Source of the DNA: JAABYT01 sp964194585
GTDB taxonomy: Bacteria > Pseudomonadota > Gammaproteobacteria > HK1
Length of the DNA: 8,330 bases
Assembly: GCA_964194585.1 (NCBI GenBank)
Contig: CAXMNG010000306.1
Coordinates: 1 to 8,330, forward strand
Reading direction: 5' to 3'
Every line of letters begins with the position of its first letter. Positions within the stretch are counted from its first letter, which is position 1. The notes under the pieces are model-generated. The model saw only the letters and a list, made by a program, of their open reading frames with translations. It did no database searches and had not been told where the DNA came from. Below are positions 1-7,300 of the stretch, in pieces. The translations under genes and the position numbers were made by a program.

Positions 1-1410
1 CTGAAGGAGTTGTCCGCCGCACAGCTGCTGGTGGACAAGCTGCGGCTCGCATCCGACAAGCCCGACTGGCCGTCGCGATTGACGGTGACGGAATTGCGGG
101 TAGGGAAACCACTGCTGCGTTTCGATGGCGTGGTGGTTCTGGGCGACGTGGTCGCCAGGCGCCCGTATCTCATCGTCGCTCAAAGCAAAGACAACGACTG
201 GTTGTGGCCGCCGCTGCCGGGCGGCGGCAACGGCCATGGCGATGAGAAGGGCGATGGGAAGGGCGATGCGAGGGCCGGTTCGAACGGCGGTATACGCCTG
301 GCGAGCTTCAGCACCCGCGGGCCCGGGCGCATTGCCTTCATCGATCGCGCCACCGAGCCCGTGTTTCACCTGGTCCTGGATCCGGTAGTGGTCGCCATGC
401 AGAATCTGGATACGACTCTGCCTGGCAACGTGTCACGCTTTCGCGCCAGAGGCACCGGCTCCAGGTTCTCGGGGTTGACCTTGCATGGCGAACTCAGAAA
501 GCGCGTGGGGGGCTTCGATCTCGGGTTGAAAGTTAATGTGAAGGGCGCGGATCTGCCCGTGCTGAATCCCTATGTCGCCAGGCACGAAGCCGTCGCCCTC
601 ACCGCGGGCAGGGGTGATGCCCATAACGATATCGAGATCGAAAACGGCCAGCTGAACGGCCAGGTGGACGTGCTGCTGAGCGGGCTCCAGGCGAAAAGCA
701 CGGTCCGCGGCAAAGCATTCGAACGCTTCGACCCGGCCAGTTTTCCACTCCGTACAGCTCTCGCGTTGCTCAAGGATCGGCAAGGTAACATTTCGTTGAC
801 GATTCCCCTGCAATCGCGTACCCAGGACCCGACTTACGATTTTGTCGACGGCTTTCAGGAAGACTTCACCCGTACGGTCACGACTGCCGGCGAAGTGGCA
901 GCCAACCTGCCCGGGAAGACGCTGGACCGAACCGTCACGCTGCTGGAGAGGACTGCCTCGCTGCTGCCCGGCGTCAGCGCCGAGCACTACGCGCCGATTG
1001 AATTCGCCCCTGGCCGCGACGACTTCACGGCCAGGCCCCTGGCTTATCTGGACCAGATCGGAAAACGCATGGCTAAGCACGAGTCGCTGGAGCTGGCCCT
1101 GTGCGGCCGATCGGTTTCCCTGGACAGCGAGACCGCCAGCGGGCCATCGTCAGGCATCGATTCATTGTTCGCCGAGGCGAGCAAAGGCGTATATCGCATC
1201 TACCCGCCGGGGCGGGACGGATTGCTGGCGCTCGCCGGGGCGCGTGCCGACGTCGTCCGGCGTTATCTGCACGAGGTACACGGGGTAGCGGACCGGCGAC
1301 TCGTTTCGTGTGATGCGGAAATCGACACGGCGCCCGACGCAAAAGCCCGTGTCGATCTGCAAGTCGAGTCTCCGGCTGCGGGCAAGGGTCTGTTCGGATT
1401 ATTTCGCTGA
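1..1410 (+). CDS. DUF748 (AsmA-like) envelope protein, C-terminal part, 5'-truncated by the window edge
   Basis: The reading frame is open from base 1 to a TGA at 1408-1410, giving about 469 visible residues. A TTG at base 10 could be read as a start, but the frame continues to the edge and the family is usually much longer, so the true start lies outside the window. Family signs are the block PLRTALALLKDRQGNISLTI (visible residues about 249-268), typical of the DUF748 C-terminus, and a final module (about 330-454). That module runs YAPIEFAPG, then LAYLDQIGKRM, then GARADVVRRYL, then ARVDLQV, a layout like an OmpA-type C-terminal fold. The acidic/basic residues that bind peptidoglycan in true OmpA domains are not evident. 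DUF748 proteins are related to AsmA/YhdP-type periplasmic proteins; a role in the cell envelope is inferred from the family, and the exact function is unknown. Residues about 74-97 form a Gly/Asp/Lys-rich insertion built from short DNA repeats. uvrD follows after 31 bases on the same strand. Confidence 0.82.
   Translation: MKELSAAQLLVDKLRLASDKPDWPSRLTVTELRVGKPLLRFDGVVVLGDVVARRPYLIVAQSKDNDWLWPPLPGGGNGHGDEKGDGKGDARAGSNGGIRLASFSTRGPGRIAFIDRATEPVFHLVLDPVVVAMQNLDTTLPGNVSRFRARGTGSRFSGLTLHGELRKRVGGFDLGLKVNVKGADLPVLNPYVARHEAVALTAGRGDAHNDIEIENGQLNGQVDVLLSGLQAKSTVRGKAFERFDPASFPLRTALALLKDRQGNISLTIPLQSRTQDPTYDFVDGFQEDFTRTVTTAGEVAANLPGKTLDRTVTLLERTASLLPGVSAEHYAPIEFAPGRDDFTARPLAYLDQIGKRMAKHESLELALCGRSVSLDSETASGPSSGIDSLFAEASKGVYRIYPPGRDGLLALAGARADVVRRYLHEVHGVADRRLVSCDAEIDTAPDAKARVDLQVESPAAGKGLFGLFR
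238..273 (+). repeat. Three tandem 12-base units inside the DUF748 gene
   Basis: Three consecutive 12-base units, GGCGATGAGAAG, GGCGATGGGAAG and GGCGATGCGAGG, encode GDEK-GDGK-GDAR. The repeat stays in frame and sits in a Gly-rich stretch that looks like a flexible surface loop between beta strands of the AsmA-like fold. It is a degenerate microsatellite-like expansion. Because the unit length is a multiple of three, gain or loss of copies would not break the gene. Confidence 0.8.
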
Positions 1411-1430
1411 AAACCGTTTCGGTTTTCGGC
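1406..1430 (+). other. Stem-loop spanning the DUF748 stop and the uvrD leader
   Basis: GCTGAAAACCG pairs with CGGTTTTCGGC around a TTT loop, giving an 11-base-pair stem with one G-U wobble; the central 8 base pairs (1409-1416 with 1420-1427) are perfect. It overlaps the upstream TGA and ends 11 bases before the uvrD ATG. No T-run follows on either strand, so a standard intrinsic terminator is not supported. It could act as a weak attenuator, a processing site, or a structure that limits ribosome access to uvrD. The structure is seen directly; any role is inferred. Confidence 0.55.
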
Positions 1431-1441
1431 AAGATCCAACC

Positions 1442-3625
1442 ATGGACGTTACCCCGATTCTCGATCCCCTGAACGACGCCCAGCGCGAGGCCGTTACCGC
1501 GCCGCCGGGCCATCTGCTGGTGCTGGCCGGCGCGGGCAGCGGCAAGACCCGGGTGCTGGTGCACCGCATCGCCTGGCTACTGGCCACCGACCAGGCGACG
1601 CCCTACCGTGTGCTTGCCGTGACGTTTACCAACAAGGCCGCCGGCGAGATGCGCGGCCGCATCGAAAAGATGCTGGATCGTCCCGCCGGCGCCATGTGGG
1701 TCGGCACCTTTCACGGTCTGGCCCATCGCCTGCTCAGGGCTCACTGGCGTGACGCCGGACTTCCCGAAGCTTTTCAGATCCTCGACAGTGATGACCAGCT
1801 ACGCTGCCTGCGCCGGGTTTTGCGGGATCTCGATTTGGACGAGACCCAGTGGCCGGCCAAGCAGGCGCAGAACTACGTCAATGCGCGTAAGGACGAAGGT
1901 CTTCGGCCCGCGCACCTGGACGACAAGGGCGACTTCTGGCTCAGACAGATGATCCGCATCTACGGCGCGTACGAGGAAGCTTGCGCGCGCAGCGGCATTG
2001 TCGACTTCGCGGAGCTTCTGTTGAGGGCACACGAGTTGCTGCGGGATCGCGAGGAAATACTCAATCACTACCGGCACCGTTTCGAGCACATCCTGGTGGA
2101 CGAGTTCCAGGACACCAACGCCATCCAGTACGCCTGGTTGCGCCTGCTGGCCGGGGACACCGGCCAGGTGTTCGCCGTCGGCGACGACGACCAGTCGATC
2201 TACGGCTGGCGCGGCGCACGCATCGAGCATATTCAACAATTACCCAAAGACTTTCCGCAAGCCCGGACCATCCGTCTCGAGCAGAATTATCGTTCCAGCG
2301 GCAACATCCTGGCCGCCGCGAACGCGCTCATCGCCAACAACCAGGGCCGCCTGGGAAAGAACCTCTGGACTGACGATGGCGATGGCGATCCCATACATCT
2401 TTACACGGCCTTCAACGAGCTCGACGAGGCGCGTTTCGTGGTCAGCCGTATCCAGCAGTGGATCGACGGCGGCGAATCCCGTGACGGTGTGGCGATCTTG
2501 TATCGCGTCAGCGCCCAGTCGCGGGCGCTGGAGGAAGCCCTTCTCGCGGCGTCGATGCCCTATCGCGTGCACGGAGGTCTGCGCTTTTACGAGCGTGCGG
2601 AGATCAGGGACGCGCTTGCGTACTTGCGTTTGCTCGCCAATCGCGATGATGACGGTGCCTTCGAGCGCGTGGTCAATATGCCGACCCGCGGCATCGGCGC
2701 GCGCACCCTGGATGCGCTGCGGGGAGCCGCGCGCAACCAGCGGGAATCCCTGTGGCGAGCGGCCGCGCGACTGATTGACGAGAAGATGCTGTCGGCGCGA
2801 GCGGCCGCTGCCGTCTCGGGATTCATGACCCTGGTCGAAGACATTGCCAATCAGACTTCCGCGCTGCCGCTGGAGGAGCGCACCAGCATCGTTATCGAGG
2901 GCAGCGGATTGCTCGCCCACTACGAGCGCGACAAGGTCGACCGGGCGCAGACCCGCGTCGAGAATCTTCACGAGCTGGTGACGGCCACCCGCCACTTCGT
3001 CCAGGAAGAGACCGAAGAGGGAGAGCCGGATCAGGATCCGTTGATGGCTTTTCTTGCCCACGCGGCGCTCGAGGCCGGCGAGGAGCAGGCCGAGGAGTGG
3101 CAGGAGTGCGTGCACCTCATGACCCTGCACAGCGCCAAAGGGCTCGAGTTTCCTCTGGTATTCCTTGTGGGGCTGGAGGAGGGGCTGTTTCCCCACCAGC
3201 GCAGCACCGAGGACGCGGCCAAGCTCGAGGAAGAGCGCCGCCTCTGCTATGTCGGTATGACCCGCGCCAAGCGTCGTCTGTTCCTGACCCACGCCGAGGC
3301 GCGCCGTCTGCACGGCGACGATTATTATCGCGTGGCGTCACGATTCATTCGCGAGATCCCCGCGGAGCTTATCGAGGAAGTTCGCATGCGCGCCGCCGTC
3401 TCACGTCCGGTGTATCGCCGCGCAGAGCATAGGCCCGGCACCGGGATAGATGTGTCGGACAACGGAGATTTTCGTCTCGGCCAACGGGTCGAGCACCCCA
3501 AGTTCGGCGAAGGCGTGGTGCTCATGTACGAAGGTCAGGGCAGCCACGCCCGGGTTCAGGTGAACTTCGAAAACGCCGGCGCGAAGTGGCTGGTGGTGGC
3601 CTACGCGAATCTCGAGACCATGTAG
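1442..3625 (+). CDS. uvrD: DNA helicase II, UvrD (superfamily 1A 3'-to-5' helicase)
   Basis: UvrD unwinds DNA 3'-to-5' with ATP. It releases the cut oligonucleotide and UvrC in nucleotide excision repair, unwinds the nicked strand in mismatch repair, and removes RecA filaments and stalled RNA polymerase. The 727-residue product matches E. coli UvrD (720 residues) from end to end. Visible elements are the Q-motif region LNDAQREAV (10-18), Walker A AGAGSGKT (29-36), motif Ia TFTNKAAGEM (61-70), Ib GTFHGLAHRLLR (88-99), motif II ILVDEFQDTN (217-226, catalytic D220/E221), III GDDDQSIYGWRGA (247-259), IV RLEQNYRSS (278-286), V TLHSAKGLEF (561-570) and VI EERRLCYVGMTRAK (597-610). A Tudor-like C-terminal domain starts at LGQRVEHPKFGEG (679-691); in relatives it contacts RNA polymerase. 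The ATG at 1442 is chosen because homologues begin MDV; longer in-frame starts would overlap the upstream gene with no family support. The Shine-Dalgarno sequence is weak. I saw no LexA-type CTG-N10-CAG box in the 31-base gap. Confidence 0.98.
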   Translation: MDVTPILDPLNDAQREAVTAPPGHLLVLAGAGSGKTRVLVHRIAWLLATDQATPYRVLAVTFTNKAAGEMRGRIEKMLDRPAGAMWVGTFHGLAHRLLRAHWRDAGLPEAFQILDSDDQLRCLRRVLRDLDLDETQWPAKQAQNYVNARKDEGLRPAHLDDKGDFWLRQMIRIYGAYEEACARSGIVDFAELLLRAHELLRDREEILNHYRHRFEHILVDEFQDTNAIQYAWLRLLAGDTGQVFAVGDDDQSIYGWRGARIEHIQQLPKDFPQARTIRLEQNYRSSGNILAAANALIANNQGRLGKNLWTDDGDGDPIHLYTAFNELDEARFVVSRIQQWIDGGESRDGVAILYRVSAQSRALEEALLAASMPYRVHGGLRFYERAEIRDALAYLRLLANRDDDGAFERVVNMPTRGIGARTLDALRGAARNQRESLWRAAARLIDEKMLSARAAAAVSGFMTLVEDIANQTSALPLEERTSIVIEGSGLLAHYERDKVDRAQTRVENLHELVTATRHFVQEETEEGEPDQDPLMAFLAHAALEAGEEQAEEWQECVHLMTLHSAKGLEFPLVFLVGLEEGLFPHQRSTEDAAKLEEERRLCYVGMTRAKRRLFLTHAEARRLHGDDYYRVASRFIREIPAELIEEVRMRAAVSRPVYRRAEHRPGTGIDVSDNGDFRLGQRVEHPKFGEGVVLMYEGQGSHARVQVNFENAGAKWLVVAYANLETM

Positions 3626-3630
3626 GAGCG

Positions 3631-3693
3631 TTTCAATGGGGTCAGACTCGATTGATTCGCAGCGCGAATCAATCGAGTCTGACCCCATTGAAA
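3631..3693. repeat. Perfect 30-base inverted repeat with a 3-base loop (REP/RAYT-like palindrome)
   Basis: The left arm 3631-3660 begins TTTCAATGGGGTCAGACTCG and ends in GATTCGC. The right arm 3664-3693 is its exact reverse complement, and the loop 3661-3663 is AGC. The repeat begins 5 bases after the uvrD stop, in the gap between convergent genes, which is where REP-type palindromes usually sit. The outer motif GGGGTCAGACTCGATTGATT resembles, from memory, dispersed proteobacterial palindromes found near REP-associated tyrosine transposase (Y1/IS200-like) genes; that link is an inference. No transposase is present in the window. As RNA, either strand would fold into a long hairpin that could protect 3' ends or be cut by RNase III. 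No T-run follows on either strand, so it is not a classical terminator. Confidence 0.85.
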
Positions 3694-3708
3694 CTGACCC
3701 CATTGAAA
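3679..3708 (-). repeat. Tandem duplication of the palindrome's outer 15 bases
   Basis: CTGACCCCATTGAAA occurs twice with no spacer, at 3679-3693 (the outer half of the right arm) and 3694-3708. Its reverse complement is the outer half of the left arm at 3631-3645, so the unit is present three times in 78 bases. The extra copy lies on the cytochrome side and ends 19 bases past that gene's stop codon. It could be a remnant of a neighbouring palindrome lost by recombination, or a replication-slippage product; the sequence alone does not decide. Confidence 0.85.
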
Positions 3709-3727
3709 GAGCACAACGCGATCGCTC

Positions 3728-4249
3728 TCAGCCCGGTTGCAGTCCCGACTTCTCGAGCATGTACTCGACGGCGGACTTGATTTCGGCGTCGCTCAAGCTG
3801 GCGTGCCCGCCTTTCGGGGGCATGGCGCCCTTGCCCTTCAGGGCCGTGCTCATCAGGGTGTCCATACCCTGTGCCAGGCGCGGCTCCCATGCGGCTTTGT
3901 CGCCGACCTTCGGCGCACCGGCGACACCGGTGGAATGGCAGGCGATGCAGGCCTTGCTGTATACCGCCTCACCACCCTGTCCGGCAGCGGCTGCCGCCGT
4001 GGGCTCCGCGGCTGGTGCCGTCGCCGTCGCGGCGGTTGCCGCAGCCGCCACCACCCCGTCGGATTTTCCGACGCGCACCTGGCCGAAGGGCTGGATGCGG
4101 TTCAGTATCGCCTGTGGGCTGTTTTGGGCCTTCTCGAAAGAGCTTCCGCCGATGGCGCGAGCAGCAAAGAAGACAGTCAACGTGAACGCGGTCAAGGCGA
4201 GCAATATGATCCCGAATTCCCTCAAGAAAACATCGTCTGCCTTGCTCAC
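3728..4249 (-). CDS. Membrane-anchored cytochrome c5-type protein (class I c-type cytochrome)
   Basis: A small periplasmic electron carrier held to the inner membrane by an N-terminal helix. The 173 residues show a short polar N-terminus (MSKADDVFLREFG), a hydrophobic segment at about 13-32 ending in AARAIGG, a probable periplasmic region, an Ala/Thr/Pro-rich linker (about 67-90), and one haem domain. CIACH at 101-105 supplies the two haem-binding cysteines and the proximal histidine; M143 in GAMPPKGG is the likely distal ligand. The ending SDAEIKSAVEYMLEKSG matches the C-terminal helix of cytochrome c5-like proteins. The partner oxidase or reductase cannot be named. The start is a GTG at 4249-4247, supported by the family-like N-terminus and a G-rich Shine-Dalgarno-like stretch. 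It is transcribed towards uvrD. A 128-base gap separates it from the gene upstream, so it may have its own promoter, although I found no convincing -35/-10 pair. Confidence 0.92.
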   Translation of the reverse strand: MSKADDVFLREFGIILLALTAFTLTVFFAARAIGGSSFEKAQNSPQAILNRIQPFGQVRVGKSDGVVAAAATAATATAPAAEPTAAAAAGQGGEAVYSKACIACHSTGVAGAPKVGDKAAWEPRLAQGMDTLMSTALKGKGAMPPKGGHASLSDAEIKSAVEYMLEKSGLQPG

Positions 4250-4254
4250 TTGGA

Positions 4255-4261
4255 TCCCCCC
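4255..4261 (-). promoter_or_regulatory. Putative ribosome binding site for the cytochrome gene
   Basis: Read on the minus strand, GGGGGGA lies 5 bases before the GTG start. It is a weak, G-rich match to the Shine-Dalgarno core, but it is the only purine-rich block in place. It supports the GTG start because no in-frame ATG is seen close upstream. Confidence 0.45.
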
Positions 4262-4360
4262 GACAAATGTGCATTCATGGGCCGAATCGCCCTGAAACGA
4301 AGCGGGCGTATGGTCTCAAACCGACCGATGCGATACAAGTGCGGCTCCGCAGGGCCACGC

Positions 4361-4375
4361 GCCGCCTGCGGCGGC
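4361..4375 (-). other. Small GC-rich hairpin just after the acyltransferase fusion's stop
   Basis: GCCGCC-TGC-GGCGGC forms a perfect 6-base-pair stem with a 3-base loop, starting 2 bases beyond the TGA of the fusion gene on the minus strand. No T-run follows, so termination is uncertain. It may weakly separate this gene's transcript from the cytochrome gene. The rest of the 128-base gap (4250-4377) shows no other structure I would defend. Confidence 0.4.
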
Positions 4376-4377
4376 AC

Positions 4378-7300
4378 TCATCGCCCCTTACCCTGCGCAG
4401 CATCCTCCGCCAGCCTCATGACGCTCACGTAGTCCATCTTGCCGGTGCCCAGAAGCGGCACCGTGTCGACCTTCAGGATGCTCCTTGGAATGCTGAGTTC
4501 GGCGATGCCGTTTTCCCGCGCGTAGGCCATGAGCGCGTCACGCTGCGCATCCTGGTAATCGGTGACCAGCACCAGCCGCTCGCCCTTGCGGGCATCCGGG
4601 AGATTGACGACGGCGTGGGTGTGGTCCGGCCACAGGGCGGAGACCACGCTTTCCACCGCTGTGAGCGAGATCATTTCACCGCCTATCTTGGCGAATCGCT
4701 TGGCGCGTCCCTGGATGTGAACGAAGCCGTCCTCATCGATGCTGACGATGTCGCCGGTGTCGTACCAGCGGTCTTCGGGCGGCTCCAGCACACCCGGATT
4801 CTCGATTCTCAGGTAGCCGGCCATGATGTTGGGTCCCGAGACCATCAGCCTGCCGCCTTTCTCGATGCCGGGCACGGGCTCCAACCTGTGTTCGATGCCC
4901 GGGAGCAGCCTGCCCACGGCACCCGGGCGGTTGTGCATCGGCGTGTTCATGGTCAACGCCGGCGCCGTCTCCGTGGCGCCGTAGCCTTCAAAGACGCGCA
5001 AGCCGAAGCGCTCGCTCCAGATACGCCGGGTCTCGTCCTTGACCTTTTCGGCACCCGCAAAGACGTAGCGCATGCAGTAAAAGTCGTAGGGATGTGCAAA
5101 ACGCGCGTACCCGGACAGGAATGTGTCGGTGCCGAACATGATCGTGGCATTGATGTCGTAGGCGAGTTCCGGAACGATGCGGTAGTGCAGGGGGGACGGA
5201 TACAGGAATGTGCGCAGCCCCGAGAGCACCGGCAGCAGCGTGCCGCAGGTAAGACCGAAGGAGTGAAACATGGGCAATGCGTTCAGAACGATATCCGACG
5301 GACCGAAATCGATTCGCGAGCTAACCTGAAATCGGTTTGCCTGCACGTTCGTGTGGCTCAGCGCCACGCCCTTGGGCGCACCCTCGGTCCCGGAAGTGAA
5401 CAGAACCACACAGGGCGCGTCCGGGTCGTGCTTCCTGTTGGCGAAATGGTAATAGATCCCCGCCATCTTGCTCAGCAGAAGGCCGAGCAATTTGTCGAAG
5501 ATCGAAATGCTCTTGCGCAAATCCTCCAGGTAAATGACTTTGACGCCGGCATTTTCAATTCCGCTGACCATCTCCGTGAGCTTCGCGGTGCCGACGAAGC
5601 GCCGCGACGTATAGACCACCTTGATGCACGCTGTTTCACAAGCGAGCACCACGTTACGGGCGCCCGTCGAGAAATTGAGCATGGCCGGCACGCGGTGAAA
5701 GGCTTGTAGTCCGAAAAAACTAACCGCTGTTGCCACCATGTTTGGCAACAGCAGGCCGACACACTCGCCTGCTTCCGTATTGCGAATGAGTTTCTTGCCG
5801 AGGATGAACGACCCGGCGACGAGCTTGTTGTAGTCCACGGGTTGGCGCTGAATATCGTCGAACACGATGTGCTTACCACCGTGGATCTTTCGCGCGTCCA
5901 GCAACGAGCTGAACAGGGTAGTGCGATAGTTGCTGCTCTCGAACACCATGTTGCTCATGATGTCGTAGAGCATGTTGCCGGCGTAGTGGCGGCGCTTGCG
6001 GCCCTTCATTTCCTCGGGGATCTGCAGCTTCACCGGAGGCATGAAACGCACGGTGATTCTGGGGAACCAACGCGTGCGCACTTTCCCTTTCAGTCTCGAG
6101 AACGGCGTGTACTGGGCTCCTTCGATACGCACCGGCAGCACCACTGCGTCGGCCTTGTCGGCGATCATTCCCGGGCCTTCGTACACCTTCATCAGCGAGC
6201 CGGTGACGGTGATGCGGCCCTCGGGAAAGATCACGAGCCGGTGATTTTTCTTTACGTGAGCCACCAGCGAGCGCAGGGAGAAGGGGTTCGTGGGGTCGAG
6301 GGGGAAGGTCTCCGCGAGCGAGAGGAAAAACCGGATAATCCCCTGCTTGGCGATATGCGTATTGATGGCGAAGGTCAGCTTGTCCGGCACATAGGCGGAG
6401 ATCAACGGCGCATCCAGGAAGGACTGGTGGTTGGCGACGATCAGCACGCGATCGCCCGCTTGGCGATAGTTCTCGAGACCCAGAATTTCGACCCTGTAGA
6501 AGAGATCCAGCAGCCAGGCGATGAACGCCTTCGCCATCGCGCCCGGCAACAACTTCGCGATATAGACGCCGACCGCGGCATTCAGTACTGCCATGGTGAG
6601 GAAAATTTCGGGGATCGAAAATCCAACGTTCAACATGAGCACGGTGCCGCCCGCCGACATCACCATGAACAATGCATTCATCACGTTGTTGCTGGCGATG
6701 TTTCTGGCGCGGTGCTTCTCGTCGCTGCGCAGCTGCACGATGGCATACAGCGGCACGATGAAAATGCCTCCGGATATGGCCACCAGCAGGAGGTCCACGA
6801 CAACCCGCCATCCTGCGAAGGTGCTCAAGAAGTCGCCGGCTGCCATGAGCTCGCCCGTCGCGCTCGAAAGCGGATGCGAGGTGGCGAAGAACAGATCCAC
6901 GGTGAACACCGTGATACCGAGCGCACCCAGAGGGACGAAGGTGGCATGTACGTCGCCTTTGAGCAGGCGATTGCACAGTAACGACCCGATGGCGATACCG
7001 ACGGAGAAGGTCGTCAGAAGTATGGTGAGAACCTGCACCGACGCGCCCAGGACGTCTTTCGTGAATGTCGGAAACTGGGCGAGGAAGGTCGCTCCGACAA
7101 ACCAGAACCAGGAGATCCCCATGATGCATAGAAAAACATCGCGCTGCCCGGCGGCGTGGGCGAGGATCTTCCAAGTCTCGATGACGAAGTTGTAGCCGAC
7201 CACGAGATCCGGCTGGGCTGGGCGCGTCGCCGGAATGTACCAGCTCGAGAACCAGCCAAGCGCCGCGACCACGATCACGACGACCGAGATTATGGTGGCG

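Noticed and set aside
1310..1441. Longer uvrD with a 44-residue N-terminal extension
   Set aside because: The extension overlaps the DUF748 gene in another frame and has no counterpart in UvrD proteins, which start MDV at the ATG at 1442.
2240..3313. Minus-strand open frame (357 codons) inside uvrD
   Set aside because: It is fully antisense to conserved helicase motifs IV to VI; its length is explained by high GC content and codon bias.
3718..3725. GCGATCGC octamer palindrome, the HIP1 motif of cyanobacteria
   Set aside because: There is a single copy in a proteobacterial context, so it carries no weight.
3636..4295. Plus-strand open frame (219 codons) starting inside the palindrome
   Set aside because: It is antisense to the cytochrome gene, whose CxxCH motif and membrane anchor are clear; its start codon lies within the repeat.
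4262..4340. Possible promoter for the cytochrome gene
   Set aside because: Minus-strand TTGTAT and TTGAGA hexamers are present, but neither has a convincing -10 element at 16-18 bases.
4267..5709. Long plus-strand open frame (480 codons) opposite the 3' half of the fusion gene
   Set aside because: It lies antisense to strongly conserved acyltransferase and AMP-binding motifs. The translation is rich in His, Arg and Gln with no recognisable domain, as expected for the complement of a GC-rich gene.
5842..6981. Plus-strand open frame (379 codons) opposite the transporter and acyltransferase domains
   Set aside because: It is antisense to a well-supported gene, and its His/Arg/Gln/Glu-rich translation has no domain signature.
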